From contig RSEF01000003.1 in the NCBI GenBank assembly GCA_003993805.1, positions 108,906,539-108,970,538 on the forward strand: a stretch of 64,000 nucleotides of DNA. The letters are read 5' to 3'. A program made the position numbers and the translations under genes. Positions 63,632 through 64,000 of this stretch are shown piece after piece (the first letter of the stretch is position 1; each line of letters starts with the position of its first letter). The notes beneath the pieces were generated by a model. That model saw only the letters and a list, made by a program, of their open reading frames with translations. It made no database searches and was not told the origin of the DNA. This stretch comes from Himantopus leucocephalus (taxonomy: Eukaryota; Chordata; Aves; Charadriiformes; Recurvirostridae).

Positions 63632-64000
63632 CTCTCCTATGAGGAAAGACTGAGGAAAAAACCAAACCAAAACAAAACACAAAAAAAACCTGTGACTATT
63701 CAGCCTGGAGAAGAGAAGGGTCAGGGGGGATCTCATCAATGTATATCAATATAACTGAAGGGAAGGTGCAAGGAAGACGGAGCCAGGCTCTTTTCAGTGG
63801 GGTCCAGTGACAAGACCAGAGGCAATGGGTGCAAACTGAAACACAGGAGGTGCTGTCTGAACATCAGGAAACACTTTTTCACTGTGAGGGTGACCAGCAC
63901 TGGCACAGGTTGCCCAGGGCGGTGGTAGCGTCTCCATCCTGGGAGGTATTCAAAAACCTTCTAGACGTGGACCTGATCAAGTGGCTCGGGGACGAGAGAA
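63632..64000 (+). mobile_element. CR1 LINE, right part, runs off the window
   Basis: This continues the CR1 begun at 63172. CTCTCCTATGAGGAAAGACTG is followed by an A-rich tract (about 63649-63690) that replaces a few codons. Then come TTCAGCCTGGAGAAGAGAAG, GGATCTCATCAATG and the terminal ORF2 region (CACTGGCACAGGTTGCCCAG). The 3' end lies beyond 64000. Confidence 0.92.

Overview
The window looks like avian nuclear DNA, probably neoavian. It is AT-rich, has no dense bacterial-type genes, and carries at least 14 pieces of CR1 LINE retrotransposons. Their 3' ends match the avian CR1 terminus (GGTCCCTTCCAACC, then repeats of ATTCTATG). It also holds LTR-type (endogenous retrovirus) sequence. No complete host protein-coding gene, rRNA, tRNA or CRISPR array can be supported. 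The window is best read as intergenic or deep intronic DNA shaped by retrotransposons.

Layout. 1-44 is the tip of a CR1. 45-6429 is unassigned. 6430-7033 is a decayed CR1. 7034-29609 is about 22.6 kb with no recognisable interspersed repeat, only small tandem duplications and microsatellites. 29610-30080 is an internally deleted CR1. 33772-34702 is the best-preserved CR1, with a 277-codon open fragment of its reverse transcriptase (RT) region. It sits in a GC-rich patch flanked by a 28-bp direct repeat. 37317-37911 is another CR1. 39113-39664 is an LTR running into a 100-N assembly gap (39665-39764), followed by a CR1 3' end (39765-40016). 40017-51575 is another stretch without recognisable repeats. 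From 51.6 kb to the end the DNA is crowded: an LTR-like element lies inside an old CR1, several CR1 pieces lie in both orientations, a pentanucleotide array shows an ordered gradient of unit variants beside a CR1 tail, and one CR1 is nested in another.

How the parts relate. All CR1 copies for which this can be judged are 5'-truncated, as expected from incomplete target-primed reverse transcription. Two of the three copies that reach the RT catalytic motif have lost the second catalytic aspartate; the pattern suggests CpG decay in that codon pair. Two nesting events give relative ages.

I found no convincing new biological system. The most useful leads are the CpG-decay hypothesis for the RT site, the two nested insertions, the graded pentamer array, the GC-rich patch with direct repeats, and a few unproven exon-like stretches (15.3, 19.0, 50.9 and 62.1 kb). 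Those need alignment or RNA data.
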